Source: Galeopsis tetrahit (Eukaryota; Streptophyta; Magnoliopsida; Lamiales; Lamiaceae). From it: a DNA stretch of 64,000 nt. Below are positions 52,434-61,603 of this stretch, one piece after another (position 1 is the first letter of the stretch; every line of letters begins with the position of its first letter). The notes beneath the pieces were generated by a model. That model was not told the DNA's origin and did not search any database. It was given only the letters and a program-made list of their open reading frames with translations. The position numbers and the translations under genes are program-made. The stretch spans positions 62,001-126,000 of the forward strand of contig CAVLYN010000147.1 of NCBI GenBank assembly GCA_963675135.1. Reading direction: 5' to 3'.

Positions 52434-53157
52434 TTAGTAAAGTAAGTTAATCTGTCTATTTGTTTCTCTATTCACAGCGCCTGTACGAGCACTATCTAGA
52501 TTTGTGTCGTTGATATTTAATAATCTTCCAGAACTACCTAGGTTATCTGTTAACACGCCATTTATAAGTATATTAGGATTGTCAATTACTCTTGAGTTAT
52601 ATCCTGTTTGGTCTTTTAACATTCTATCGCCATAGTTATAAACTTGTTTTTTAACAGCAGAGGTATTTAAACGCTTACATAAACCCTTTTTAATATTGCT
52701 AATCATACCATCTGCTACTTCTGTGATTCTTTCTGATGCAGCATCATAAATGCTACCTAAACCGCCACCCGTAAATATACCTGATATTTTAGAGAAAACG
52801 CTATCATCATTGATATATCGTCTATATCTCCCCCAAAAATAGTCACAATCCTCTTGTGTTGATACAAGGCTGGAGTTTCCTGCACCGCCAGCTTGACTTG
52901 CATAAGTATCTAAATTTGAACCTACACCCTGTGAAGCGACTTTAAAGCTCTCAAAATCTGTTATACTGGTATCTCTTTGAACTATGCCTTCACTCTTCTT
53001 TCTATGTAACTTGTTAACTCTTCTGGAGTACAATCATATTCGTTGGAGCCAAACTTGAATCTGCAACAGAAGCATCTGCTGCCAGACCAACACCTGTTAT
53101 TGAAAAAGAGGCAACTAATGATAATGCCAAGATTGATTTTTTAAATTTATTATTCAT
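52434..53157 (-). pseudogene. Exported protein, unknown function, two frameshifts near the N-terminus
   Basis: About 241 residues from the ATG at 53157. The signal peptide (MNNKFKKSILALSLVASF..., cut near GLA/AD) is in one frame. The frame shifts near 53037 and 52990 before the main body. The mature protein has a region with CDYFWGRYRRYIND, a Gly-rich turn (GIFTGGGLGS), and CKRL near the middle; at least three cysteines. I recognise no family. A periplasmic component of the T4SS or pilus (TraW/PilW-like position) is only a guess. It follows the 53589-53194 gene by 36 bases, so they are one unit. Confidence 0.6.
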
Positions 53158-53193
53158 TGATTCAGCCTTAATTAATTTGTTTTATAGTTTGGT

Positions 53194-53589
53194 CTAAAGC
53201 ATCCAGCCTTTCTTTGAGAATATTACAGGTATGATGCTTATTCTATAAGTATATAATAATCTTTCAGCGAAAAGTCTTTGAACAAGCGAAGAACCACTTT
53301 CCTGTATGGAAATTATGTATTGTAATAATTTTATAACTAACATTGGAGTGTTTTCTTCTAACTCAGCCAAAACAGACATTACATGCGAAGTGTTAAAATA
53401 AGCCAATGCACTTACAAAGTTATCAAAGTTAATTGTTTTGTTATTTTCTAATTCATCTTTTATACTGCTAACAACATCTTTTATTTTTCTAATGGCTTCA
53501 TTGTTGTCACTAGTCCAGTCTTCAACTTTATCAATACCAGCAATAAGCTCTTTATTGCTTTTGTATATCAAATTGTTAAATTTTATCAT
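53194..53589 (-). CDS. Small helical protein, unknown function
   Basis: 131 residues, helical, amphipathic, no signal peptide. It precedes the exported protein gene by 36 bases on the minus strand and diverges from the 53753 gene. A ribosome site CGGGGTTAA... is not strong. No family recognised. The 163-base gap to the divergent gene probably holds both promoters; a TATAAT at 53722-53727 serves the plus strand. Confidence 0.55.
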   Translation of the reverse strand: MIKFNNLIYKSNKELIAGIDKVEDWTSDNNEAIRKIKDVVSSIKDELENNKTINFDNFVSALAYFNTSHVMSVLAELEENTPMLVIKLLQYIISIQESGSSLVQRLFAERLLYTYRISIIPVIFSKKGWML

Positions 53590-53752
53590 TTCCGGGGTTA
53601 AGGGTTTTTGCCGATTCCATATATCTTCAATACTTATATATTTTATATCATAACAAAAAAATGACTTTTTAAATTAAAGTAGACGGTTTTATTATGTTTT
53701 TTTAACTTTCAAAAATTGTATAATATCAATACACTAATTTAAGAGCAATAAA

Positions 53753-54308
53753 ATGTCAGCAGAAGCAAAAGAAAAGAATGTAAGAGATCCAAACCATTTA
53801 ACAATAATGCCAATACAGGCATCATTAAATCCATCTCCTGTATATAGAAGACCAGCAATAGCTATTATTGAGTCATTGAGACCATCACAAATTAGAGAAT
53901 TAGTTAAACAAAATAAAGAAAATATTGGATTATGTTCGTGATTTAAAATTCTTTGCAAACTTTTCTGCATTGCCGCAAGCAAGAAGTGCAGAAGTTCTTT
54001 CTGATAATGTACAAAAGAATTTAGAGAACGAATTAAATTTAGATAGAAGATTGCAAAGAGTGTTGCAAGTGTCGTCTGCTTCAATACCTCCAACTGTATT
54101 AGCATCACAGTATCGTCCAAATGAAAGCATAGTGGAAAAGTTGTTAAGTGCTGTATTCTCAATGGGAGAGAAAGCTACAAGTAAAAACGCACCTAAGCCT
54201 GCTCTTACACCGGGTCCATCACCATTTGATAATGCTGGTGAAAGCGAAGAAGAAAGAAAAAGAAAAGAAAAACTTAAACAAAGTTATTCATCACCATCAC
54301 CAAGCTAA
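53753..54308 (+). pseudogene. Uncharacterised Pro/Ser-tailed protein, one frameshift
   Basis: About 184 residues when one base is restored near 53935. The first part is proline-containing (HLTIMPIQASLNPSPVYRRPAIAIIESL), the middle is helical (RDLKFFANFSALPQARSAEVLS), and the C-terminus is low-complexity with ALTPGPSPFDN, a Glu/Arg/Lys helix (SEEERKRKEKLKQ) and a Ser/Pro end. No signal peptide. No family recognised. It ends in a bidirectional terminator facing the SNF2 gene. A clear TATAAT lies 26 bases upstream of the ATG. Confidence 0.55.
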
Positions 54309-54309
54309 G

Positions 54310-54340
54310 AATAAAGCCTCATAAGAGGCTTTATTTTTTG
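54310..54340. terminator. Bidirectional Rho-independent terminator
   Basis: AATAAAGCCTC-ataa-GAGGCTTTATTTTTT hairpin between the convergent 53753 gene (+) and SNF2 gene (-). Confidence 0.85.
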
Positions 54341-56187
54341 TTGTGTTCCATTTCTAACATTTCTATAACTTCGTCCATTACAGATGAGTATATTTCTTGT
54401 AAATCATTGTTGCTTTCTACTTTTGCATAAATATCACTAATTACACTTCTTTTTCTTTCGCAAACATTCCAAACATGTTCTTCAATGGTTCCTTGAGCGA
54501 CTATGTACCATGCGTTCACGGCATTCAATTGACCAATTCTATGTGCTCTATCTTCTGCTTGGTTATTGATCTCAGAACACCAATCCATTTCTGCGAAAAC
54601 TACGTTTGATGCTGCTGTCAAATTAAATCCCATATAAGCAGCTTTAATCGAACAAATTATTATCTTTTTATCTGAATCTTCTTGGAATAAGTTTTTATTC
54701 TCATTTTGTGTTTTAGAGTCATCGGATATAATTCTGCATGAATCTGGATATAATTCTAACAATTTATGTTGAATAGGCTTATGATAAGCAAATACAATAA
54801 CTTTTTCTCCACTTTCAACAAATCGGTCAATAATTTCTTTTATTGCTGGTATTTTTTGATGTGCAACATAAAGTCTTAAATCTTCAAGCATTTTAATTCT
54901 TTCATTATGACTGCCTTTCAAGAACTCTGCTAATGATTTTTTATACAATTTACTATCTTCAAGCTCAATTGACATTTTAGTTCTTGTTTTTTCAGGAAGC
55001 TCAGATAAATGGTCCTTTTTATTTCTTCTTAAGAAACAGTTTTCTCTTAACATTAAGGCTAATTCAGCTAAATTACTAGCACCTGTATAATCAGTACCAA
55101 ATACTGTTTTTTTAGGGTCGCAAAATTTTTCTAAAAATTGAGTTTGTCCACCAAAATAGTCTAAGTTTCCGGTTATATCTAATTGGTTAATTAAATCTAA
55201 TGGTGCTTTAGTAACTGCTGTACCTGTTAATAAGAATCTGTAAGAAGTCGCTTGACCTAATTCCTTGCATAATACAGAACGCTTTGCTTCTGGATTTTTA
55301 AGATAGTGGCACTCGTCCATTATGGATGTTTTAAAAGGTATTTTTTTCAAATTCGCAGAATGTTTTTGTAAGTTTTCATAATTTATTATATAAATATCAC
55401 TACCTTCTTTAAAAGCAGTCTTTGAACCTAGAACAGTAATTTTTCTTTTGTCACCAATTACTTTTTCTATTTCGTCTTTCCAATTAAACTTAATAGAAGA
55501 AGGGCATGTAATTAATAATGGATATCCATTAATTATTTCTACGGCAGCTAAACTCTGAATACTTTTCCCAAGTCCCATTTCATCGCCAAGCATTGCTCTC
55601 TTATTTATAATAAGGAAACATGCTCCAATTTCTTGGAAAGGACGTAATGGAATATTCAAGTTATAATTTAAACCTATAACTGTGTCTTCTTGTGAAAGAT
55701 TATTCAGATATAAATTTATTTGTTTCCTAGCTGGATATGAAAAAGTAATTTCATTATTAGCAACATCTTTGATAATAGTGTAAATAAGCTTTAAACTTAG
55801 AGGACAAGTATTATTTTGTGATGAAAAATTTATTTCTTTATTATCTGTTAATTTGTTTAACATGGATTCAGTTAGGTTTTCAAACTTAACAATTTCCTTT
55901 TCGATAGTAATATAATTTTTACTTTTGCTAACATTTGTATTTTCTATACTTTCAGGTCTTTCAATATCGTCCATAGACGAATCTATTTCTGATAAATAAT
56001 CCTGATAATTATCTAAAATATTCCAAGCATTCTGCATAACTTGTATATTCCATTTGTTTTCAGGATATTTACAAATATTATTTGCCTTCACAAAATCAAC
56101 GTCTTCCATGAATCCGTATCCTTCTGTTTCTATATAAGAACTATTTAATTCTTTTAAATGATTTAAAGCTGTTTTAATTGATAACAT
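54331..56187 (-). CDS. SNF2-family helicase-like ATPase (SMARCAL1/HepA type)
   Basis: 618 residues, unbroken. A helical N-terminal region (about 1-170) is followed by two RecA-like lobes. Motifs: MLGDEMGLGKSIQSLAA (Walker A, SNF2 style), LLITCPSSIKFNW (Ia), IMDECHYLKN (II, DECH), LLTGTAVTKAPLDLI (III), then VIVFAYHKPI (IV), IICSIKAAYMGFNLTAASNVVFAEMDW (V) and QAEDRAHRIGQ (VI). Such short single-subunit SNF2 enzymes in phages and plasmids resemble the DNA-annealing helicase SMARCAL1 and act at forks or remodel protein-DNA complexes. It leads into a recombination-rich block that includes rdgC upstream on the same strand. Confidence 0.9.
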   Translation of the reverse strand: MLSIKTALNHLKELNSSYIETEGYGFMEDVDFVKANNICKYPENKWNIQVMQNAWNILDNYQDYLSEIDSSMDDIERPESIENTNVSKSKNYITIEKEIVKFENLTESMLNKLTDNKEINFSSQNNTCPLSLKLIYTIIKDVANNEITFSYPARKQINLYLNNLSQEDTVIGLNYNLNIPLRPFQEIGACFLIINKRAMLGDEMGLGKSIQSLAAVEIINGYPLLITCPSSIKFNWKDEIEKVIGDKRKITVLGSKTAFKEGSDIYIINYENLQKHSANLKKIPFKTSIMDECHYLKNPEAKRSVLCKELGQATSYRFLLTGTAVTKAPLDLINQLDITGNLDYFGGQTQFLEKFCDPKKTVFGTDYTGASNLAELALMLRENCFLRRNKKDHLSELPEKTRTKMSIELEDSKLYKKSLAEFLKGSHNERIKMLEDLRLYVAHQKIPAIKEIIDRFVESGEKVIVFAYHKPIQHKLLELYPDSCRIISDDSKTQNENKNLFQEDSDKKIIICSIKAAYMGFNLTAASNVVFAEMDWCSEINNQAEDRAHRIGQLNAVNAWYIVAQGTIEEHVWNVCERKRSVISDIYAKVESNNDLQEIYSSVMDEVIEMLEMEHNKK

Positions 56188-56255
56188 AAAATCTCATTTT
56201 CACCGACTACTGTATAATTACAAAATGTCTCTGTTGACACTTCGTATTATATAAC

Positions 56256-57152
56256 TTAAAAAATCTTTTGCAAGTCTGAAATTAATTCAGCAAAATCTTC
56301 GACCATAATAAATAGAGAAGATTGAGCAATTGCTCTTTCGTCATCTGACTCACCTAAATCGTCTTTAATTTGTTCTTTTGCAATATCCAAGAACTTAACT
56401 TTACTGATTTTGAATTTTTCATTCAATGAAAAGGAAATTCTTTTTTGCCAAACTAAATCTAACTGTTCAACAATTTTACCTTTAGATAAATGATTTTTAA
56501 TTTCATCAGCAGTTAAATCTTGTTTATTAGCTGTAATTTTAGCATCCCCTAATGGATCTTTAAGTTTAACGTTATCACCTAAATCAAAAGGATCATCAGC
56601 TTGGCTTGCTTTCATCCAATCTCCAAGAGTGGTTGAAACATCTTCTTGTGCAGAAATAGGATCTAATTCTAAACCATCTACTGTATTTCTTAGTATTTCC
56701 AAGAATGCATCTGTTTTTCCAGCAGAAGATGAATCAATAACTAAAAATCCATTTTTAAAATCTAAGTATCCAAAGATATAAGATGAAGCTATATCAGCAG
56801 TTGGCAGTTTAACAGCAATAATGTCTTCAATCATTGCTTTCTGTTCTTTCTTGCTTGGGCGAGCACCACCGTTTTCGATAATTTCTTTAATTCTTTCTTT
56901 GAGGGTTTCTTTAACAGAAGATGAATTAATAACTTTTGATTGAACTTTGAGTTTTAACAAATACGCAGAAGTTCCTACTTTAAAAGCAAGATCATTTTCA
57001 GTATCTAAATAGTTATCCCAACCTTGATTTTTACTTTCAGTTTCATCGAGAGGAAGTATTCTTTTATCTTCAAGCATTTTTTGAAGTTCGTTTTCTTTTA
57101 TTTCTTTACTGTTTAATTTGTACGGAAATATATTTTTGTAAAATAGATTCAT
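56256..57152 (-). CDS. rdgC: Recombination-associated protein RdgC
   Basis: 298 residues, near the usual 303. RdgC forms a ring around DNA and limits RecA filament growth. Seen: start MNLFYKNIFPYKLNSKEI (MWFKNLMVYRL in E. coli), GARPSKKEQKAMIEDII, an FLVIDSSSAGKTDAFLEILR segment (compare [21 protein letters not shown]), GDWMKA, ANKQDLTADEIKNHLSKGK (strong family motif AKKQDLTSEEI), LVWQKRISFSLNE and IMVEDFAELISDL near the C-terminus. RdgC is known mainly from beta- and gammaproteobacteria, which informs the host guess. It is about 70 bases upstream of the SNF2 gene, probably same unit, and coexists with recA 5 kb away. Confidence 0.93.
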   Translation of the reverse strand: MNLFYKNIFPYKLNSKEIKENELQKMLEDKRILPLDETESKNQGWDNYLDTENDLAFKVGTSAYLLKLKVQSKVINSSSVKETLKERIKEIIENGGARPSKKEQKAMIEDIIAVKLPTADIASSYIFGYLDFKNGFLVIDSSSAGKTDAFLEILRNTVDGLELDPISAQEDVSTTLGDWMKASQADDPFDLGDNVKLKDPLGDAKITANKQDLTADEIKNHLSKGKIVEQLDLVWQKRISFSLNEKFKISKVKFLDIAKEQIKDDLGESDDERAIAQSSLFIMVEDFAELISDLQKIF

Positions 57153-57251
57153 ATTTATTCCTAGTAGGTTAGATGTTTTTTGTATATGAAAGAATTTTAG
57201 GAAATTTTTAACATAAAAGCAAGTAAATAGTTAAAATATTTTTTATTTTTT

Positions 57252-57605
57252 TTAGTTTAATAATTTTATTATTAAATTATGGTAATCATCAGAGACATAT
57301 ATATAAAAGGAAGGGTGTTTTATTTCGCTATATAGTTTTACAATTTCAATTAAAACATCGTTTTCAACAAAACTCAAAGTAATGCCTTTTTTATATTCAG
57401 TGCATTCTAAAAGAGAATTAGATATATTGTGAGAAAATTGTCGGAAGAGTAATTTAGTAATGACACTGAAGGAATCATCATTACCAAATTCATCTGTTAC
57501 TTTTTTGTAATCTTGTATAAAAGAGGAAACTATTTTTTGTAAGAGAATGAAATAGATTTCATCTTCGTCTTTTTTTATCTGAATAGTTTTCTCTGCTTGA
57601 TACAT
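57252..57605 (-). CDS. Small protein, unknown function
   Basis: 117 residues, soluble, mixed helix and strand, Ile/Lys/Ser-rich, no motif recognised. It begins five bases after the end of the 57611-58153 gene and so is probably co-translated. It lies between dsbD and rdgC in a minus-strand run. Confidence 0.55.
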   Translation of the reverse strand: MYQAEKTIQIKKDEDEIYFILLQKIVSSFIQDYKKVTDEFGNDDSFSVITKLLFRQFSHNISNSLLECTEYKKGITLSFVENDVLIEIVKLYSEIKHPSFYIYVSDDYHNLIIKLLN

Positions 57606-57610
57606 AATAT

Positions 57611-58153
57611 TTACTCGGAGAATAAATTTTTGAGTTCATTTAGCGTATCATTAAGATTTTGAATGTCCTCAATAATCAACATTATTTTATTTTCAATTGT
57701 TGAATAATTAATTGCTAATTTTTTAACTGTGTCAATTTTATCTAGCTGAATTTCTAGTTCTTCAAATATTTTAAAAAGCTCAACAATTTTCCTTTTAGCT
57801 AGAGTTGTATCATCTCCATAAATATTATTATCACTCTCAGTTATGATTTTATCAATTATATCAATGATATCGCTTCCGTATCCTTGTATATCAGCAATTG
57901 TATCTTTTATTATTTTTCTATTCTGATTTGATATTGCTTGGCGTTGATAACAACGTTGAATAACCTCAATTAAATCTAATGTTGATTTTTTTGGTTTTTG
58001 TGAAATTATAGATATTTCATTTAAATGTTTATTTAGTCTTTTTATAGCTCCTAGTTCAGTTCCCTTTTTTAAGTTTAAAACTTCATTTGGTGCTATTCCA
58101 AATTCTTCTAGAAAAATATCGTTTTTGTCTTTTTTTAAATTTTTGCTCATCAT
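57611..58153 (-). CDS. Coiled-coil protein, unknown function
   Basis: 180 residues. A short basic N-terminus is followed by long helical heptad-like segments (LVEVIQRCYQRQ and IEDIQNLNDTLNELKNLF). No signal peptide. It follows dsbD by 18 bases and precedes the 57252 gene by five bases, forming a small operon. No family recognised. Confidence 0.6.
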   Translation of the reverse strand: MMSKNLKKDKNDIFLEEFGIAPNEVLNLKKGTELGAIKRLNKHLNEISIISQKPKKSTLDLIEVIQRCYQRQAISNQNRKIIKDTIADIQGYGSDIIDIIDKIITESDNNIYGDDTTLAKRKIVELFKIFEELEIQLDKIDTVKKLAINYSTIENKIMLIIEDIQNLNDTLNELKNLFSE

Positions 58154-58171
58154 TTTTCTCGTGATCTTAAA

Positions 58172-59968
58172 TCATAATATCTTTTTTAAACCTGAACTTT
58201 CTAAATAACCTATGGATATTTTACTAATATTTAGTTTTTTATTATTATCTTGGTTATATATGACGAAATAAGGTGCAATTTGTAAATTATACATAGTTAA
58301 TATTTCTTTCTTTTCATCAGTCAATTCTGAAATGTCAACCTTTATAAATATTTTGTTTTTTCCTTCTTCTTTTTGCTTTTTATAATAGTTAATTACATCA
58401 ATATCAGCAAAACTATTTTTTTCCATTTCTCTACAAGCAATACACCAATCAGCGCCTACGTAAACAATTACTTCTTTGTTTTCTGCTTCTGCGTTATGTA
58501 TGATACCATTTAATTCGTTCATATTACTTACATGTAAAAAATATGAACTTAATTTTTCATGCTGAATGTTGTATTCATTATTAGATTCTTTACTTAAGAA
58601 TATATTTGGGTTGAATATATTGAATATAAATAATGATAATCCTAATACTATTATTCTTAATATTTTATTATTTATTGAGATTAATAAAGTAATCATTATG
58701 AAAATCATTAAATAATTAAATAATACAGGTTGTATATACCGAGATAAAGTATATAAAGAAAATCCGAATAATAAAAACCCTAATATTTTTCTAGCGTCAT
58801 ATAACCATTTACCTGTTTTTGGCATTAATTTTTTTAATACTGTAGCCATTAGAACCATAGGAGCAATCATTCCAAGTGCAAGTATTGATAATAACCACAT
58901 ACCATAAAATAACTGGCTTTTTTGTGATATAAAAATTAACGTGGCACCTAATGGCGCAACTGCACATGGACTTAATATTAATGAAGACAAGAAGCCGATA
59001 ATAAAAGTTGTTAATAAATTTTTATTGTTTATTTTCCTTATAGCGCTATCTATTTTACTATTCAAATTTTGCGTGCCAAAACTACCATCTGAAAATAATG
59101 TTAATGCGCCAAGAATAATAAATAAGATTCCAGATGAAATTATAAAAATAGGATTTTGAATGGCGACTTGTAAATTAATTGAAAATAGATCGATAATCAA
59201 TCCAATCATTGCATATGAAAAAATAAATCCTAAACCATAAATACTTGATACCAATAAAGGTTTTTTATTACTTCCTATTACTAATCCTGATATTAAAGGA
59301 AGTGTAGGAAATACACATGGAGACAAACATAAAAGCAATCCAATTCCAAAGAATGTAATTGTCGTGATAATGAAAGATTTATCTTCTATTATACTTTTGA
59401 TTTCACTGCTGTCATTAGTCGTTAATTTTATATTATTTGTTGTTTTTGATTCTTTCGTTTCTAAGTAATTAAGATTTGTTATGTTTTTTATTATTTTTTC
59501 TTTCGGATAGCATATATTGTAAGCTTCTGAACATCCTTGATATGACATTTCAATATTATAATTAGGTAAATTATCTAAATTTGTTATGAAGGTAGAGTTA
59601 TATTCATAAACGCTCACTTTACCAAAAATATCATCATTTTTTTCAAGTGAATTAATAGGATAGTCAATATTGCTATTGTCTATTTTTTGACCATTTATTT
59701 TTAATTCAAATTTATTTTTATAAATATAATATCCATTTTGAATATTAAAATTCACTATCAATTTATTATTTTTTGAAGATATATTTGGTTGAAAAGCTTC
59801 TTGGGCAGGAAGTATGTTTGCGCTTTCCCTTAATGCTGAATCAGAATTAAATACTGATTCGCTTCTTAAAGGAGTGGAAAAAACATTTGAAATTTCTTTA
59901 GAATCAGAAGCTATTGATAAACTTGAAAATAAACTTAGAATGCTTATTGCTAATATTTTTTTGTACAT
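58172..59968 (-). CDS. dsbD: Thiol:disulfide interchange protein DsbD
   Basis: 598 residues, full length. DsbD carries electrons from cytoplasmic thioredoxin across the inner membrane to periplasmic thiol proteins. Order: signal peptide (1-20), N-terminal immunoglobulin-like domain with cysteines CSEAYNICYP (about 150-160), eight membrane helices with LSPCVFPTLPLISGLVIG and LSPCAVAPLGATLIF carrying the two buried cysteines, and a C-terminal thioredoxin domain with VYVGADWCIACREMEKNSF (CxxC). All six key cysteines are visible. It may supply reducing power to the DsbA-like protein at 15.9-16.6 kb if that acts as an isomerase. A plasmid-borne full-length DsbD is unusual. Confidence 0.95.
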   Translation of the reverse strand: MYKKILAISILSLFSSLSIASDSKEISNVFSTPLRSESVFNSDSALRESANILPAQEAFQPNISSKNNKLIVNFNIQNGYYIYKNKFELKINGQKIDNSNIDYPINSLEKNDDIFGKVSVYEYNSTFITNLDNLPNYNIEMSYQGCSEAYNICYPKEKIIKNITNLNYLETKESKTTNNIKLTTNDSSEIKSIIEDKSFIITTITFFGIGLLLCLSPCVFPTLPLISGLVIGSNKKPLLVSSIYGLGFIFSYAMIGLIIDLFSINLQVAIQNPIFIISSGILFIILGALTLFSDGSFGTQNLNSKIDSAIRKINNKNLLTTFIIGFLSSLILSPCAVAPLGATLIFISQKSQLFYGMWLLSILALGMIAPMVLMATVLKKLMPKTGKWLYDARKILGFLLFGFSLYTLSRYIQPVLFNYLMIFIMITLLISINNKILRIIVLGLSLFIFNIFNPNIFLSKESNNEYNIQHEKLSSYFLHVSNMNELNGIIHNAEAENKEVIVYVGADWCIACREMEKNSFADIDVINYYKKQKEEGKNKIFIKVDISELTDEKKEILTMYNLQIAPYFVIYNQDNNKKLNISKISIGYLESSGLKKIL

Positions 59969-60020
59969 AAAAGACCTTGCTATTAATGATATATTATCAG
60001 CAAAGTCCTAAAATTGGAAA

Positions 60021-60590
60021 TTAAATTTTATTTTTTATGTATTCAGGCGATATGTGTTCCGTCAACCAAACATTATTTTCTGACAAGAAGAATTTAAAAC
60101 CGTCTTTTTGCATTTGCGAAGCATTTATTTCTAATATTATTAGTTTTTCTTGATCTTTTGCATGACGTATACCAACTTTTTTAGCTGTGTTTAGATCTTC
60201 TGATAGATGAACATATAAGCGAGACATTTTTTTAATGCCATCTTTTTTTATAAAAATAAGGTTCTCTATAGAAGTTCCGTGGAATAATATATCTGGTGCT
60301 TCTTGCTCTTTAAATTGTATATTAACAGAAGCTTCACTATGTCCTTGAAAAGCTCGAATGAATTTTAAATCCAAAGATAATTCATATCTTTTTTTATTAT
60401 TGATTTTCACAATGTGTTCAATAGTGTCTAAATCACACATATGGTTGAATTTTTTAGATATAGATATAAGATCTGAGGTTAATACCCAGCCATTAGAGTC
60501 AATCTCTATGTTTTCTTGTTTTGCACCATGTCTTAATATATAAGACATAAATATACCTAAATCTATTATTTTTTGTTTTGACTGTTTCAT
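60021..60590 (-). CDS. kptA: RNA 2'-phosphotransferase KptA/Tpt1
   Basis: 189 residues. KptA/Tpt1 removes an internal 2'-phosphate from ligated RNA using NAD+, giving ADP-ribose 1''-2''-cyclic phosphate. Seen: MSYILRHGAKQ (the family LSxxLRH motif), DSNGWVLTSDLI, RYELSLDLKFIRAFQGHS (I-R-A-x-Q-G-H-S), LFHGTSIENL (H-G-T), KKMSRLYVHLSEDLNTAKKVGIRH and ASQMQKDGFKFF. The catalytic Arg-His-Arg-Arg set appears conserved. It pairs logically with the RNA ligase and HAD_SAK protein in this window and with the macro-domain-like protein, which could act on ADP-ribose products. Monocistronic, starts with an ATG after GAAG. Confidence 0.94.
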   Translation of the reverse strand: MKQSKQKIIDLGIFMSYILRHGAKQENIEIDSNGWVLTSDLISISKKFNHMCDLDTIEHIVKINNKKRYELSLDLKFIRAFQGHSEASVNIQFKEQEAPDILFHGTSIENLIFIKKDGIKKMSRLYVHLSEDLNTAKKVGIRHAKDQEKLIILEINASQMQKDGFKFFLSENNVWLTEHISPEYIKNKI

Positions 60591-60654
60591 TTCTTCTATT
60601 CTTGTGGTTATTAATAGTTACCTATGATACATTTAAAAATACTTTAAGTCAAAT

Positions 60655-60686
60655 AAAAAATGAGCCATCAAGGCTCATCTTATTAC
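60655..60686 (-). terminator. Rho-independent terminator of the annealing-protein gene
   Basis: ATGAGCC-ttga-GGCTCATTTTTT on the minus strand (60656-60678), after the stop at 60709. Confidence 0.78.
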
Positions 60687-60708
60687 ATTTAAGTTATTAC
60701 AATGAAAT

Positions 60709-61545
60709 TTACAAGACAATATCTAATCCGCCATCTTGTTCTTCATCTTTTTCATCTTTTCCATTTTTTTGAGTAGCTGTTTTTTCCTTAACAGTTTTAT
60801 TTTTAGTTGTGTCTTGTTCAATCTGCTGAGTAGTAGAAGTATTTTTGTTTGTATTGTTAATAGTTTTTAAGAAAATAGTGAGCAACTTAATTGCTTTGTC
60901 TTCTGTTAACTCATTTTCGTCTTGTACTCCTTGTGTTCCAAGAGCTGATTTCCAAGATGTTTTGGAATTTTTAGCATAAGTTTTCAAATGATTTAAAAGA
61001 TCTTCTGAAACTTTAGACTTAATTGCTCCAACAGCATCTAGTTCATTTGCAGAAGCGAACTCTCCACCACTTAATCCAGCATTTCCTAAAGCTCTACCTA
61101 TAGCAGATGTTTCTGCTACTTCGTAAGCTGCTTTCTTGTTCATTTCAGATGAAGTTCTTTTTTCTTCTGCATGTCCAGTTGCAATCTCTCTACTACCATG
61201 TTCAGTAAATAAAATCAAAGCGGCTTTAAAAACAACCGTATTATCATTTACAGATATGTTTTCAGTTTTTATCTGAACATCAAAGCCAAAATATTTTCTG
61301 ATTATTTCTATTCTTTTTGCTACTGTAGTATATTTTTTGTTATTGTAATCAATCTTGTCAGAAGTAGTTTCAATTTCTTTAACTGCTTGTCTTAATTTGT
61401 CATTAAAATCTAAAGCATCGAGACCATTATCTTTAAATGCATCTTGAATGTCCGCATACAATCCTTTAACATCTTCCTTACTTTTACCTTCAATTAATTT
61501 TACAACTATATCATTAACTGATTCTTCTGATACTTTTTTACTCAT
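60709..61545 (-). CDS. Phage/plasmid ssDNA-binding annealing-type protein (Sak/Erf-like)
   Basis: 278 residues. The central part shows the AETSAIGRALGNAGLSGGEFASANEL motif, which recurs in phage and plasmid proteins of the Erf/Sak or ssDNA-annealing type. It is followed by a Lys/Gln/Thr-rich linker (about 228-265) and an acidic end (KDEEQDGGLDIVL) much like an SSB interaction tail. It lies 60 bases downstream of recA with a terminator between, so it is controlled separately or by read-through. It would bind single strands and help strand annealing or RecA loading. The exact family name is uncertain. Confidence 0.72.
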   Translation of the reverse strand: MSKKVSEESVNDIVVKLIEGKSKEDVKGLYADIQDAFKDNGLDALDFNDKLRQAVKEIETTSDKIDYNNKKYTTVAKRIEIIRKYFGFDVQIKTENISVNDNTVVFKAALILFTEHGSREIATGHAEEKRTSSEMNKKAAYEVAETSAIGRALGNAGLSGGEFASANELDAVGAIKSKVSEDLLNHLKTYAKNSKTSWKSALGTQGVQDENELTEDKAIKLLTIFLKTINNTNKNTSTTQQIEQDTTKNKTVKEKTATQKNGKDEKDEEQDGGLDIVL

Positions 61546-61561
61546 TTTTATTTCCTCATTA

Positions 61562-61584
61562 AAGAAGGGAGGGTTTCTCCCTTA
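61562..61584 (-). terminator. Rho-independent terminator after recA
   Basis: AAGGGAG-aaacc-CTCCCTT hairpin (61565-61583 on the minus strand), 20 bases after the recA stop, with a TTCTTTA tail. Confidence 0.7.
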
Positions 61585-61603
61585 TACGTTTATTGTTAAG
61601 TTA

